Assembly (NCBI RefSeq): GCF_011947195.1
Contig: NZ_JAATVY010000025.1
Location: forward strand, 26,163 to 90,162
Origin: Planosporangium thailandense
Lineage (GTDB): Bacteria > Actinomycetota > Actinomycetes > Mycobacteriales > Micromonosporaceae
Direction: 5' to 3'
Length of the DNA stretch: 64,000 nt
Position numbers and translations under genes: made by a program. A model generated the notes under the pieces. That model was not told the origin of the DNA, did not search any database, and worked only from the letters and a program-made list of their open reading frames with translations. Below are positions 7,767 through 17,044 of the stretch, in pieces (position 1 is the first letter of the stretch; the number at the start of each line of letters is the position of its first letter).

Positions 7767-8954
7767 ATGACAATCTCCCCGTTCGCCAACCACCTTCCCG
7801 TCAAGATCCAGTTCGGGGAAGGAACCGCCCTGCAGCTGCCGAAGCTGCTTCAAGATATCGGCGCGGACCGGGTAGTGGTGCTGTTGGATGAGGGGATCGA
7901 GCAGTACAACCCGGCCGTGGCGCAGGTACTTGACGCGCTGCGGGCCTCGGCGCTGACGGTGACACGGGTGAGCAAACCGGCGGGGGAGCCGACCATCGCG
8001 ATGATCGACGCGGCGACCGCCCGCATCCGTGAGGCCGCAGCCGACGCGGTGGTCGCGCTCGGCGGCGGCTCGGTGATCGACACCGCGAAGGCCGCTCGGC
8101 TGTGTGTCCAGCTCGGCTGTACCTTCGGAGAATTCCTGGCCTCGGCGCTGACCTATCCAGCGCCGGACATCCCACTCATCGCCGTACCGACCACGGCGGG
8201 GACCGGCTCGGAGGTCTCTGGCGGCTCTGTTGTCTCCGACCCCGAAACCGGCCGCAAGGCGGGCATCGCCAACCCCCACCTTCGCCCACAGCATGCCGTG
8301 ATCGATCCGCAGCTGACCTGGAGCATGCCCCCGTCGATGACGGCCAACACCGGCATCGACGCCCTCGCGCAGGCGATAGCGGCGGTGGTCGCCAAGGTAC
8401 GAACGCCGATCGGGGATGCCATCGCCCTGGAGGCGGTTCGGTTGATGGGCGATTCGCTCCTTGCCGCGTACCTGGACGGCGGCGACCGGGTCGCCCGGTC
8501 GAGGATGGCGTGCGGAAGCATGATGGCCGGCCTGGCCATGAACATCTCCGACTGCACCGCGGAACACTCCCTCGGCCAGGCGATCGGAGGACTGACCGGC
8601 GCCGCGCACGGGCTGACCGTCGGGCTGGTGCTGGCTGAAACGCTCGAGCGAGAGCGGCAGTTCGTCCCGGATCGGCTCGAACGGGTAGCGGACGCGCTGG
8701 GTGTGCCGCCCGACGGCACCCACGACGGGTCGCGCGCCGTGGCGGGCATCCGCAACCTGCTGGCCAACCTGGGCTTTCCGGTCCTCAGCGGCCTCGGCAT
8801 CACCGAGACCGATCTGGACCGACTCACCGACCTCGCCCTGGCTGACTACTTCCTGACCATGTCACCGCATCCGTGGAGCAGGCAGGAGGTGCGCGGCGCG
8901 TTCGCGTCCGCCCTCGCGCTGCAGTCACGGCAGCCCGCTGTGGTAGCCGGATAA
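7767..8954 (+). CDS. Iron-containing alcohol dehydrogenase
   Basis: 395 aa, type III Fe-ADH. Visible are the NAD-binding GGGSVIDTAKAARL, the family motif PTTAGTGSEVSG, and metal-site His residues in EHSLGQAIGG, AAHGLTVGLV and the C-terminal SPHPWSRQE. It probably interconverts an alcohol and an aldehyde or ketone within the amine/alcohol route encoded by the neighbours. It lies 84 bases after the amidotransferase and 10 bases before the monooxygenase, so it is co-transcribed. Confidence 0.88.
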   Translation: MTISPFANHLPVKIQFGEGTALQLPKLLQDIGADRVVVLLDEGIEQYNPAVAQVLDALRASALTVTRVSKPAGEPTIAMIDAATARIREAAADAVVALGGGSVIDTAKAARLCVQLGCTFGEFLASALTYPAPDIPLIAVPTTAGTGSEVSGGSVVSDPETGRKAGIANPHLRPQHAVIDPQLTWSMPPSMTANTGIDALAQAIAAVVAKVRTPIGDAIALEAVRLMGDSLLAAYLDGGDRVARSRMACGSMMAGLAMNISDCTAEHSLGQAIGGLTGAAHGLTVGLVLAETLERERQFVPDRLERVADALGVPPDGTHDGSRAVAGIRNLLANLGFPVLSGLGITETDLDRLTDLALADYFLTMSPHPWSRQEVRGAFASALALQSRQPAVVAG

Positions 8955-8964
8955 AGGAGCCGGG

Positions 8965-10617
8965 ATGACCTTCACACAATCGTCCACGCCCGCCGACCGG
9001 ATCGACGTCGTCATCGTCGGCGCCGGCTTCTCCGGCCTGTACATGTTGCACCGGCTGCGCGGCTTGGGCATGACGGCACGGGTGATCGAGCGGGCCCACG
9101 GCGTCGGCGGCACCTGGTACTGGAACCGGTATCCCGGCGCGCGCTGCGACATCGAGAGCCTCGACTACTGCTACTCCTTCGATGAGGACCTGGTCCAGGA
9201 GTGGCGCTGGAGCGAGCGGTACGCGACCCAACCGGAGATCCTGCGGTACCTCGAGCACGTCGCCGACCGGTTCGACCTGCGCCGGGACATCACGTTCGGC
9301 ACCAGCGTGGTCGCCGCGGACTGGGACGAGTCCCGCAACGTCTGGATGCTGCGTTGCGACACCGGCGAGACGGTCACCGCCACCTACTGCGTGATGGCCA
9401 CCGGATGCCTGTCCACGACCAAGAAGCCGGACTTCCCGGGACTGTCGACCTTCCGCGGGCAGTGGTACCACACCGGTCAGTGGCCGCACGAGCCGGTGGA
9501 CTTCTCCGGCAAGACCGTCGCGGTGGTGGGCACCGGCTCCTCGGCGATCCAGGCCATCCCGCAGATCGCCAAGCAGGCCGAGCGGCTGTACGTGCTGCAA
9601 CGCACCCCCAACTACAGCATGCCGGCACAGAACCGGTTGCTGTCGGCCGACGAGGTCCGGGAGGCTCTGCGCGACTTCCGGGAGCGTCGGCGGCTCTGCG
9701 AGGAGTCCGAGGCCGGCACCCCGCTCGCACCGCCGACCCTGGCCACGTACGAGGTGCCGCCCGAGCAGCGGAGCGCCCGCTACGAGGAAGGCTGGCGACG
9801 CGGCGGGATCAGCTCGCTGTCCTTCGCCTTCACGGACTTCTTCACCGACGAGGAGGCGAACCGGCAGGCCCAGGACTTCGCGCGGGCGAAGATACGCCAG
9901 ATCGTGCGGGATCCGAAGGTGGCCGAGCTGCTCTGCCCGAGGCATCACATCGGTACCAAGCGCACCTGTACCGACATCGGCTACTTCGAGACCTACAACC
10001 GCGACAACGTCGAGCTCGTCGACGTCCGTGACAATCCGATTCAGGAGATCACGCCGACCGGGATCCGGCTTTCCGTCCGGACCATCGACGTGGACGTCAT
10101 CGTCTTCGCGATCGGCTTCGACGCCATGACCGGAGCCCTCACCGAGATAGCGATCCGGGGGGTCGACGGACAAGCGCTGCAGGACAAGTGGACGCACGGG
10201 CCACTCACCCTGCTCGGGCTGCAGACCGCCGGCTTTCCGAACCTGTTCATGATCACAGGGCCCGGCAGCCCCTCGGTACTGAGCAACATGGTGGTCTCCA
10301 TCGAACAGCACGTCGACTGGGTGGCGGACTGCCTGGCCTACCTGCGCGACCGGGGCGTCGACCGGATCGAGGCCACCGTGGAAGCGGAGGAGCGGTGGAT
10401 GCGTCACGTCGCCGAGCTGGCCGCCGGAACCCTCTACCCCCGGGCCAACTCCTGGTACGTGGGGGCCAACATCCCCGGCAAGCCGCGCGTCTTCATGCCG
10501 TATGTGGCGGGCTGTGGCCAGTACCGCCGGGAGTGTGAAGAGATCGTCAACTCCGGATACACGGGCTTCGTTCTCGGCGAGACTGCGGAGTTGCACAACG
10601 AGGAGGTCAACGCATGA
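8965..10617 (+). CDS. Baeyer-Villiger-type flavin monooxygenase
   Basis: 550 aa. FAD site VGAGFSGLYMLHRL near the N-terminus, GVGGTWYWNRYPGARCD, the Baeyer-Villiger fingerprint FRGQWYHTGQWP (FxGxxxHxxxW), and the NADPH Rossmann motif VVGTGSSAIQ. These place it with cyclohexanone/phenylacetone monooxygenases, which insert oxygen next to a ketone carbonyl using NADPH and O2. The natural substrate is unknown. GGAG precedes the ATG. Its stop overlaps the GS-like gene (ATGA). Confidence 0.9.
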   Translation: MTFTQSSTPADRIDVVIVGAGFSGLYMLHRLRGLGMTARVIERAHGVGGTWYWNRYPGARCDIESLDYCYSFDEDLVQEWRWSERYATQPEILRYLEHVADRFDLRRDITFGTSVVAADWDESRNVWMLRCDTGETVTATYCVMATGCLSTTKKPDFPGLSTFRGQWYHTGQWPHEPVDFSGKTVAVVGTGSSAIQAIPQIAKQAERLYVLQRTPNYSMPAQNRLLSADEVREALRDFRERRRLCEESEAGTPLAPPTLATYEVPPEQRSARYEEGWRRGGISSLSFAFTDFFTDEEANRQAQDFARAKIRQIVRDPKVAELLCPRHHIGTKRTCTDIGYFETYNRDNVELVDVRDNPIQEITPTGIRLSVRTIDVDVIVFAIGFDAMTGALTEIAIRGVDGQALQDKWTHGPLTLLGLQTAGFPNLFMITGPGSPSVLSNMVVSIEQHVDWVADCLAYLRDRGVDRIEATVEAEERWMRHVAELAAGTLYPRANSWYVGANIPGKPRVFMPYVAGCGQYRRECEEIVNSGYTGFVLGETAELHNEEVNA

Positions 10618-11999
10618 CCAACGTGGGCACTGATGTGATGGCGTTCCTCGAGCAGCACGCCGTCGACACCGTCGTGCTGGGAGGCTGCGACACGCACGGC
10701 GTCATGCGCGGTAAGCGCCTGCCCGTGGCGGAGCTGCCGAGGGTACTGGAGCACGGACTCGCCCTCTGTGACGTCTTCTGGGTGATGCATGTCGACGAGT
10801 CCGACCTGGTGCCGCGGCCCGAGGGGCACGTCGGGTACTTTCCCACGGAGCGGCTCGGCTACCCCGACATCTTTGCCACCGTTGACCCGAGCACCGTGCG
10901 GATCGTCCCGTGGCACAAGGGCACCGCCCTGATGCTGTGCGACTGGGAGCTTCCCCACGGCGCCGGACCGGTTCCCATCGCTCCCCGGACCGTCCTGCGC
11001 CGGGTCGTGGAGCGGGCGCGAGAGATGGGCTACGAACCGCTCAGCGCGCTGGAACTGGAGTTCTACCTCCTGCGCGAGCCCACCGGCACCACGCACCACA
11101 AGCGGGCGGCCGAGCTGGTCCCGCTGCAGGACCAGCCGAGCACCTACGGGGTGGTCCTGGGATCGCAGCAGGAGAACATCGCCTCGCTCATCAGGTCGAT
11201 GATGCTCCAGTACGGTCTCCCCATCGAGGCGTGCAACCCCGAGACCGGCCCCGGTCAGTTCGAGATCAACCTCCGGTACGCCTCCAGTCTGCAGGCCGCC
11301 GACAACGCCTTTCTGTTCAAGTCCGCGGTCAAGGAGGTCGCCGCACAACAGGGCCTGCTCGCCACGTTCATGGCCAAGCCGAACTCCGCCTGGGCGGGCA
11401 ACAGCTGCCACATCCACGCCAGTCTGCGCGACAGCCAGGACAACGGGGTGTTCTACGACGAGGCGGCGCCGCGCCAGATCTCGGACACCTTGCGCTACTT
11501 CGTCGGCGGCGTGCTGGCGACGATGCGCGAGTTCACGGCGTTGATGGCGCCGACCCCGAACTCCTACCGCCGCTACGTCCCGTACTCGTGGGCCGGCACG
11601 ACCGCTACGTGGGGCATCGACAACAGGTCCGCCGGTCTTCGGGTCATCTGCGAGGGGGACAAGGGGACCCGGGTCGAGCACCGCCAGCCCGGCGGCGACG
11701 CCAACCCGTACATCGCCACGGCGGCAGTGCTGGCCGGCGGTCTCTACGGAATCGCGGAGCAGATCGAGCCCGCGGACCTCACCGACACGGACGTGTACGG
11801 TCTGCCCGCCGGCCAGGTGCCGGCCCTTCCGGACAACCTCGGCGCGGCGGTCGAGCTGCTGGCCGCCAGCACGACCGCGCGCAAATGGCTCGGTGACGAC
11901 TTCGTCGACCACTACGTGGCCATGAAACGAGCGGAGCTGCGGGCGCAGGCCACCGCCGTTACCGACTGGGAGGTCAGCCGCTACCTCGAGTCCATGTGA
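10614..11999 (+). CDS. Glutamine-synthetase-family gamma-glutamyl amine ligase
   Basis: 461 aa. GS catalytic-domain motifs are present: LSALELEFYLL, NPETGPGQFEINL (metal ligands), AKPNSAWAGNSCHIHASL, and RVEHRQPGGDANPYIATAA. The short N-terminal domain and absence of the GlnA adenylylation context suggest a PuuA/IPU-C-like enzyme that glutamylates an amine rather than ammonia. It pairs logically with the C26 hydrolase at 6903 for a glutamylation-oxidation-hydrolysis route. Translationally coupled to the monooxygenase. Confidence 0.87.
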   Translation: MTNVGTDVMAFLEQHAVDTVVLGGCDTHGVMRGKRLPVAELPRVLEHGLALCDVFWVMHVDESDLVPRPEGHVGYFPTERLGYPDIFATVDPSTVRIVPWHKGTALMLCDWELPHGAGPVPIAPRTVLRRVVERAREMGYEPLSALELEFYLLREPTGTTHHKRAAELVPLQDQPSTYGVVLGSQQENIASLIRSMMLQYGLPIEACNPETGPGQFEINLRYASSLQAADNAFLFKSAVKEVAAQQGLLATFMAKPNSAWAGNSCHIHASLRDSQDNGVFYDEAAPRQISDTLRYFVGGVLATMREFTALMAPTPNSYRRYVPYSWAGTTATWGIDNRSAGLRVICEGDKGTRVEHRQPGGDANPYIATAAVLAGGLYGIAEQIEPADLTDTDVYGLPAGQVPALPDNLGAAVELLAASTTARKWLGDDFVDHYVAMKRAELRAQATAVTDWEVSRYLESM

Positions 12000-12029
12000 A
12001 ATCGCCGCGCGACCCCAGGAGTTCCACCC

Positions 12030-12065
12030 GCCGGCACCACGAGTGAACGCCTCGTCGGTGCCGGC
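12030..12065 (+). terminator. Stem-loop after the GS-like gene
   Basis: GCCGGCACCACGAG (12030-12043) pairs with CTCGTCGGTGCCGGC (12051-12065) with one bulged base and a 7-base loop. It has no T tract, as often seen in high-GC terminators. It likely separates the 6.9-12 kb operon from the permease. Confidence 0.55.
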
Positions 12066-12157
12066 AGCTAGCCGGTCTCTGCCACGCCCCGAGCCGGCCT
12101 ACACCCACGCGAAGACCGTGACGTCCTTGGAGCAGCGTTGTAGAGGAGCAGGTGTAC

Positions 12158-13726
12158 ATGCAAGAGCCCACCGAACGTCAAACCCACGGGGAGCTGAGGG
12201 CCTCACCGCACGGTGAAATCACCCCTGCCCAGGTCGAAGAGGAAGCCACCCTGCGCCGGGCGGCGATCGACTGGAAGCAAGTCGCGATCCTATCGGTGGC
12301 CGGCTGTGGACCAGCCTCGGTCATCGCCTTGAACCTGCAGTTCATGGGACAGTTCGCCGGCACAGCGCTCGTCCTGGCCTTCGTGCTGGTCTGGCCCGGG
12401 ATCCTGCTGCTGGTCAACACCTTCGCGGAGTTCTCGAAGCGGTTGCCGACCTCCGGTGGCCTCTACACCTGGAACTCACGCGCCTGGGGCGTCAACGTGG
12501 GCTTCGTCTACGGATGGACCTTCATCGGCGCCTACCTGGTCTTCTCCGCAGCCGGGTTCGCGGTCTTCGGAGGCTGGGTCGAAGAGTGGTTGAAGGCGCA
12601 GTTCCATGTCCATGCCCCCTGGTGGATCTTCACCTTCCTGGCGCTCGCCTACGTCTGCACCCTTGCCTACCTGGGCATCACGCAGTCTCTGCACGCCGCG
12701 CTGACCCTGCTCGGATTCGAGATGGTCGTGCTGACCGCGCTGGCCGTGTGGATCTTCATCGACGGGCCCAAGACCGGGCCGAGCTTCGGGCTCCTGCCGT
12801 TCCACGTGTCGTCTGCCGGGACCCTCGGCTGGGGCGGGATCGGGTTGGCCATGACCTACGCCGTGCTCTCCCACGTGGGTATCGAGGAAGGCGCCACCCT
12901 CGGCCTCGAGGTGAAGGATCCCAAACGAGGAATCCCGCGTGGCTTGTGGGTCGCGGCCATCGTGGTCCCGGTCTTCTACGTGGTGATCTCCTACGCGATG
13001 GTCTACGGCTACGGTGCGGACAAGATGAAACAGTTCGGCGTCGACCCCGCGCCCCTGCAGACCATCGCGCAGTCCTACTGGGGCCAGTTCGGACTGTTCA
13101 TCGTCGTTCTCGCCACGGTCAGCAGCATCCTGGCCTTCAGCCAGACCGCGTTCATCGCCGGTGCCCGGGTGCTTTACACGCTGGGTCGCGAGCAGGTGCT
13201 GCCCTCCGTTCTCGGCCGGGTCTCCGCGCGCCAGACCCCGGGGGTGGCCATCGCGGTCATGGGTGTGCTCTCCATGGCGCTCGGCGTGCCCCTCGCGTTT
13301 CTCACCGGGCCGTTCAACGTCTGGGGCTACTTCGGGTTTCTCATCTCGATCGCGTTCCTGGTGTCCTACACCTTCACCAACCTCGGCCTGATCCGGTACA
13401 CCCGTGCGATCGGGGAGTTCCACTGGTTCCGCCACGGTGTCCTGGGCCTGGTGGGGTCTGTGGTGTTCCTCTATCCGCTGTACAAAACGGTGTGGCCGCT
13501 GCAGAGCGGGATCTACGGAGCGCTGCCATTTGTCTACGTCGGCTGGATCGTCGTCGGTGTCGGCCTGATGCTCCACACCCGCAGCAGGCGGCCCGAGGTG
13601 ATGGAGCGCATCGGCAGTTCCCTCGCGGAGGGGGACGACCCCACCGTAGAGTCAGCCACCTCCCACGCGGTGCCTGCGAGTACCCGGGAGCGACGGCGGA
13701 GCACAGAACTGGCCGAAGAGGCCTGA
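12158..13726 (+). CDS. APC-superfamily amino acid/amine permease
   Basis: 522 aa integral membrane protein with about 12 hydrophobic segments. It has the TM1 region ILSVAGCGPASVIALNLQF, the conserved FAEFSKRLPTSGGLYTW (APC family consensus), and SILAFSQTAFIAGARVLYTLGRE. ATG 12158 has GAGGAG 9 bases upstream; the GTG at 12152 is too close. It likely imports the amine or amino acid processed by the preceding operon. A strong terminator follows. Confidence 0.9.
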   Translation: MQEPTERQTHGELRASPHGEITPAQVEEEATLRRAAIDWKQVAILSVAGCGPASVIALNLQFMGQFAGTALVLAFVLVWPGILLLVNTFAEFSKRLPTSGGLYTWNSRAWGVNVGFVYGWTFIGAYLVFSAAGFAVFGGWVEEWLKAQFHVHAPWWIFTFLALAYVCTLAYLGITQSLHAALTLLGFEMVVLTALAVWIFIDGPKTGPSFGLLPFHVSSAGTLGWGGIGLAMTYAVLSHVGIEEGATLGLEVKDPKRGIPRGLWVAAIVVPVFYVVISYAMVYGYGADKMKQFGVDPAPLQTIAQSYWGQFGLFIVVLATVSSILAFSQTAFIAGARVLYTLGREQVLPSVLGRVSARQTPGVAIAVMGVLSMALGVPLAFLTGPFNVWGYFGFLISIAFLVSYTFTNLGLIRYTRAIGEFHWFRHGVLGLVGSVVFLYPLYKTVWPLQSGIYGALPFVYVGWIVVGVGLMLHTRSRRPEVMERIGSSLAEGDDPTVESATSHAVPASTRERRRSTELAEEA

Positions 13727-13764
13727 CAGGTCCCCGAGCTCAGACGGTCGGTGACGGGCTCAAC

Positions 13765-13799
13765 GGGGGTGTCGTTCCTCGACCGGGAACGACACCCCC
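13765..13799 (+). terminator. Perfect 14-bp hairpin terminator after permease
   Basis: GGGGGTGTCGTTCC (13765-13778) and its exact reverse complement (13786-13799) flank a 7-base loop, 39 bases downstream of the permease stop. There is no T tract. Confidence 0.75.
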
Positions 13800-13905
13800 G
13801 GCAGGGGAGTACCGGACGGGTTGGCGTGACGAGCCCAGATCCGCAGGTGTCGCGTCCCGCCCGCCATCTGAACAACGGCGCGCGCTTCGACGCGGAAGGA
13901 CCGGA

Positions 13906-14835
13906 ATGCCGTTACACACAGTAGCCCAGCAGGTGTTGGACGCCCTCGCCGCGTCGGGACGCCCGAACGCTCACCTGCTGCCGGTGGAGATCGCCCGGGC
14001 GAATTTCGAGGCCGACTACGCGGCACTCGCACGGGTTCCGGTCGCCGGGGTACGGAACCTCGTCATCCCCACGCGTGACGGCGGCACGATCCCCGCCCGC
14101 CTCTATCTTCCCCACGAGTCTGCCGGGCTTCCCCTCGTGGTCTACTTCCATGGCGGCGGATGGCTGCTCGGCAGCATCGACTCCCATGACGTGGTTACCC
14201 GGAAACTGGCCCGTGCCGCTGGGTGCGCGGTGCTCAGCGTCGGATACCGTCGCGGACCCGAAGCCAGGTTCCCCGCTGCGGTCCACGATGCCGTCGACGC
14301 GGTGCGGTGGTCGGTGAGCGCCGCCGACGAACTCGGGGTGGACGCATCCCGGCTCGCTGTCGCGGGCGACAGCGCGGGCGGAAACCTTGCCACGGTCGCC
14401 GCTGCGGTGCTGCGCGACGACGGCGATCATTCGATCACCTTTCAGCTTCTGGTCTATCCCGTAACCACGTGCGACCTCACCGTCGGCTTCGACATGGCCT
14501 ACGAGGGTCACCTGCTGTACCGGGACGAGATGCAGTGGCACCAGGACAATTACCTCAGCCGGCCGGAGGACAGGTACGACCCGAGAGTCTCACCGCTCCT
14601 GGGCAACCTGGCCGGCCTGCCACCGACGGCCGTCGTCCTCGCCGAGTGCGACCCCATCCGGCCGCAAGGCGTGGCCTACGCGCAGGCGCTGCGCCGCGCG
14701 GGCGTCCCTGTCGTGGTGTATGAATCGGAAGCGCTCATGCACGGGTTCTTCGGGCTCGACGAGGTGTTCAGCGAGGCGGACCAGGCAATGATCTTTGCCG
14801 GCCAGCAGTTGTCGGCCGCGTTCGGCGCCGCGTAG
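13906..14835 (+). CDS. Alpha/beta-hydrolase, hormone-sensitive-lipase-type esterase
   Basis: 309 aa from ATG 13906 with GGAAGG upstream. It has the HSL oxyanion motif YFHGGGWLLGS, nucleophile GDSAGGN, acid in LAECDPIR and His in ALMHGFFGL. It hydrolyses short-chain esters in characterised relatives. It could act on esters produced by the Baeyer-Villiger enzyme encoded upstream, a common pairing, though a terminator lies between them. The longer open frame upstream is a shadow of the permease gene. Confidence 0.88.
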   Translation: MPLHTVAQQVLDALAASGRPNAHLLPVEIARANFEADYAALARVPVAGVRNLVIPTRDGGTIPARLYLPHESAGLPLVVYFHGGGWLLGSIDSHDVVTRKLARAAGCAVLSVGYRRGPEARFPAAVHDAVDAVRWSVSAADELGVDASRLAVAGDSAGGNLATVAAAVLRDDGDHSITFQLLVYPVTTCDLTVGFDMAYEGHLLYRDEMQWHQDNYLSRPEDRYDPRVSPLLGNLAGLPPTAVVLAECDPIRPQGVAYAQALRRAGVPVVVYESEALMHGFFGLDEVFSEADQAMIFAGQQLSAAFGAA

Positions 14836-14944
14836 GGAGGGGCGCGGCCGACCACGCCGCCATGGACCGCCTGGTAAGTGTCGCGCCGGTGGGTACCTGG
14901 CGTCTGGGGGCGGTCGGAGGCGTCTCGGCGCTGCACCGGCACGG

Positions 14945-14981
14945 ACGCCGGTGCCGAGGAGCAAGCACGCCGGTGCCGAGA
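14945..14981. repeat. Direct repeat ACGCCGGTGCCGAG, part of a possible terminator
   Basis: The 14-base unit occurs at 14945-14958 and 14968-14981. Upstream CTCGG/CACCGGC (from 14923) can pair with the first copy, giving a bulged stem-loop after the esterase gene. Function as a terminator is tentative. Confidence 0.35.
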
Positions 14982-14991
14982 AGATCGCCTC

Positions 14992-15021
14992 TTGACCAGG
15001 GCGCAAACGTTTGCGTAGCGT
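14992..15021 (+). promoter_or_regulatory. Promoter of the asparaginase/imidase pair with LacI-type operator in the spacer
   Basis: TTGACC (14992-14997), an 18-base spacer and TAGCGT (15016-15021, matches TAnnnT). The perfect palindrome CGCAAACGTTTGCG (15002-15015) fills the spacer exactly. LacI-family proteins bind such CG-centred palindromes; the LacI gene at 17045 is the obvious candidate, and related sites lie at 18156-18181. Confidence 0.7.
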
Positions 15022-15057
15022 CAGTGCAATCGTTCTCGACGGGACGGAGGCTGCCGA

Positions 15058-16026
15058 GTGCCCAGGGCCTGTTTAGTGGCGACCGGTGGCACGATCGCGA
15101 GTCGTGCCGGTGCGGGCGGGCGCGTTGCGAGCGCCCGAGGGCAAGACCTGTTGGCGCAGACGACCGTACCGCGAGGTATCACGGTGACGGTGCACGACGT
15201 GCCCGCACGCGGCAGCTTCGCCTGGTCACTCGCCGACCTGCGCGCGATCGTCCACCGCATCCGCGCGGCGCTCGACGACGAGGTGAGCGGCGTCGTGGTC
15301 ACCCACGGGACGGACACCATGGAGGAGACGGTCTTCCTGGCCTCACTGCTGATCGACGACGACCGGCCGGTGGTTTTCACCGGTGCGCAGCGGCCGTTCG
15401 ACGACCCTGCCCCGGACGGTCCGGCGAACCTGGCCGATGCGCTCGCCGTCGCCACCAGCGACCATGCCCGCGGTCGCGGGCCGCTGCTGTGCTTCGACGG
15501 TCACGCGTTCGCGGCCCGTGGCGTGCGTAAGGTCGAGACGTTGGGCTCACATGCGTTCGACGCGCCGGGGCGGGGGCCGGTCCTGCGGGTGGCGAACGGG
15601 TCGGTCCTGCCGCTCACCGCTCCGGGACGGCCTCCGGTGCTGCCGGCCGATCCCGGCGAGCTGGCGCGGGTGGATGTGATCAGCATGTACGTGGGGGCGG
15701 ACGCCGCGCTGCTGCGAGCCGCGGCTGCCGCCGGCGCGCGGGGGATCGTCCTCGCCGCGTTCGGCGTCGGCAACGCCAACGACGAGGTCGTCGACGCGGT
15801 GCGCACCCTCACCGAGACCGGTGTGCCGGTCCTGGTCTGCTCGCGCGTGCCGTCGGGGCCGGTCTCCCCGCTCTACGGCGGGGGCGGTGGGGTCGACCTC
15901 GCGCGCGCCGGCGCCGTCTTCGCATCCGATCTCAGCCCCTGGCAGGCGCGGCTACTGCTGTCGGCAGCGCTCGCCGTCGCGCCGGAGGACCCGGTCCGGG
16001 TCGTCTCCGCGCACCTACCCGATTAA
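15058..16026 (+). CDS. Asparaginase-family amidohydrolase
   Basis: 322 aa from GTG 15058, with GGAGG 7 bases upstream. Both catalytic threonine motifs of L-asparaginases are present: VATGGTIASR near the N-terminus and VVTHGTDTMEET in the middle, then KVETLGSHAFDAPG. In this setting it may hydrolyse asparagine or another linear monoamide such as one released from a cyclic imide. The operator in its promoter ties it to the LacI regulon. It precedes the imidase-like gene by about 70 bases. Confidence 0.88.
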   Translation: MPRACLVATGGTIASRAGAGGRVASARGQDLLAQTTVPRGITVTVHDVPARGSFAWSLADLRAIVHRIRAALDDEVSGVVVTHGTDTMEETVFLASLLIDDDRPVVFTGAQRPFDDPAPDGPANLADALAVATSDHARGRGPLLCFDGHAFAARGVRKVETLGSHAFDAPGRGPVLRVANGSVLPLTAPGRPPVLPADPGELARVDVISMYVGADAALLRAAAAAGARGIVLAAFGVGNANDEVVDAVRTLTETGVPVLVCSRVPSGPVSPLYGGGGGVDLARAGAVFASDLSPWQARLLLSAALAVAPEDPVRVVSAHLPD

Positions 16027-16094
16027 CCGCTCCGCGGCCGTCTGCGCTGTGAATGACCGGGGTCGCGGACCGTGCCCGTGAAATGGAGGAAACG

Positions 16095-16982
16095 TTGAGC
16101 AAAGAGATCCTGGTGTCGTACGGGGTCGACATCGACGCCGTCGGTGGTTGGCTCGGCTCCTACGGTGGGGAGAACTCACCGGACGACATCTCGCGCGGCA
16201 TGTTCGCCGGGGAGGTCGGGGTGCCCAGGTTGCTGGAGCTGTTCCGCCGCTACCAGCTCACCCAGACGTTCTTCTGGCCCGGACACTCGATCGAGACGTT
16301 CCCGGAGCAGTTCGACGCCTGCGTCGCCGCCGGGCACGAGATCGGGGTGCACGGGTACAGCCACGAGAATCCGATCGCGATGAGCCGCGAGCAGGAGATC
16401 GCCGTCCTCGACCGGTGCGTCACGCTGATCGCCGAGCGGGCCGGGAAGGCGCCGACCGGGTACGTCGCGCCGTGGTGGGAGTTCAGCCCGATCACGAACG
16501 AGCTGCTGCTCGACCGCGGTATCAAGTACGACCACTCGCTCATGCACCGTGACTTCGAGCCGTACTACGTCCGGGTCGGGGACAACTGGACCAAGATCGA
16601 CTATGAGGGTGCCGCCGAGGACTGGATGAAGCCTCTGGTCCGGGGTGAGGAGACCGATCTCGTCGAGATCCCGGCCAACTGGTACCTCGACGACCTGCCG
16701 CCGATGATGTTCATCAAGGCCAGCCCGAACAGCCACGGCTTCGTCAACCCGCGCGACATCGAGCAGATGTGGCGGGACCAGTTCGACTGGGTGTACCGCG
16801 AGAACGACTACGCCGTCTTCACGATGACGATCCACCCCGACGTGTCGGGCCGACCGCAGGTGCTGTTGATGCACGAACGGCTGATCGAGTACATCAGCGG
16901 CCACGAGGGTGTCCGCTGGGTGACCTTCGACCAGATCGCCGACGACTTCGTCCGGCGCAACCCCCGCAAGGCGAACCGGTAA
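16095..16982 (+). CDS. Polysaccharide-deacetylase-family hydrolase, PuuE allantoinase / cyclic imidase type
   Basis: 295 aa from TTG 16095 with GGAGGA five bases upstream; ATG 16083 overlaps that Shine-Dalgarno and is less likely. NodB-homology features: YGVDIDAV (metal Asp region), [23 protein letters not shown] (HxxxH metal ligands) and PWWEFSP. This subgroup lacks secretion signals and includes metal-independent or metal-dependent ring openers such as PuuE allantoinase and the Pseudomonas cyclic imide hydrolase. Ureide and imide genes nearby favour a cytosolic ring-opening role over cell-wall work. The substrate is inferred. Confidence 0.75.
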   Translation: MSKEILVSYGVDIDAVGGWLGSYGGENSPDDISRGMFAGEVGVPRLLELFRRYQLTQTFFWPGHSIETFPEQFDACVAAGHEIGVHGYSHENPIAMSREQEIAVLDRCVTLIAERAGKAPTGYVAPWWEFSPITNELLLDRGIKYDHSLMHRDFEPYYVRVGDNWTKIDYEGAAEDWMKPLVRGEETDLVEIPANWYLDDLPPMMFIKASPNSHGFVNPRDIEQMWRDQFDWVYRENDYAVFTMTIHPDVSGRPQVLLMHERLIEYISGHEGVRWVTFDQIADDFVRRNPRKANR

Positions 16983-16994
16983 CCGTCGGGCGCT

Positions 16995-17027
16995 CCGCGG
17001 CGGCAGCGCACGGCGGTGCCGCCGCGG
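16995..17027. terminator. 11-bp hairpin between convergent genes
   Basis: CCGCGGCGGCA (16995-17005) and TGCCGCCGCGG (17017-17027) form a perfect stem with an 11-base loop. It sits between the imidase-like gene and the convergent lacI-type gene, so it may serve both directions. Confidence 0.6.
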
Positions 17028-17044
17028 TGACCACCTGGCGGTGT

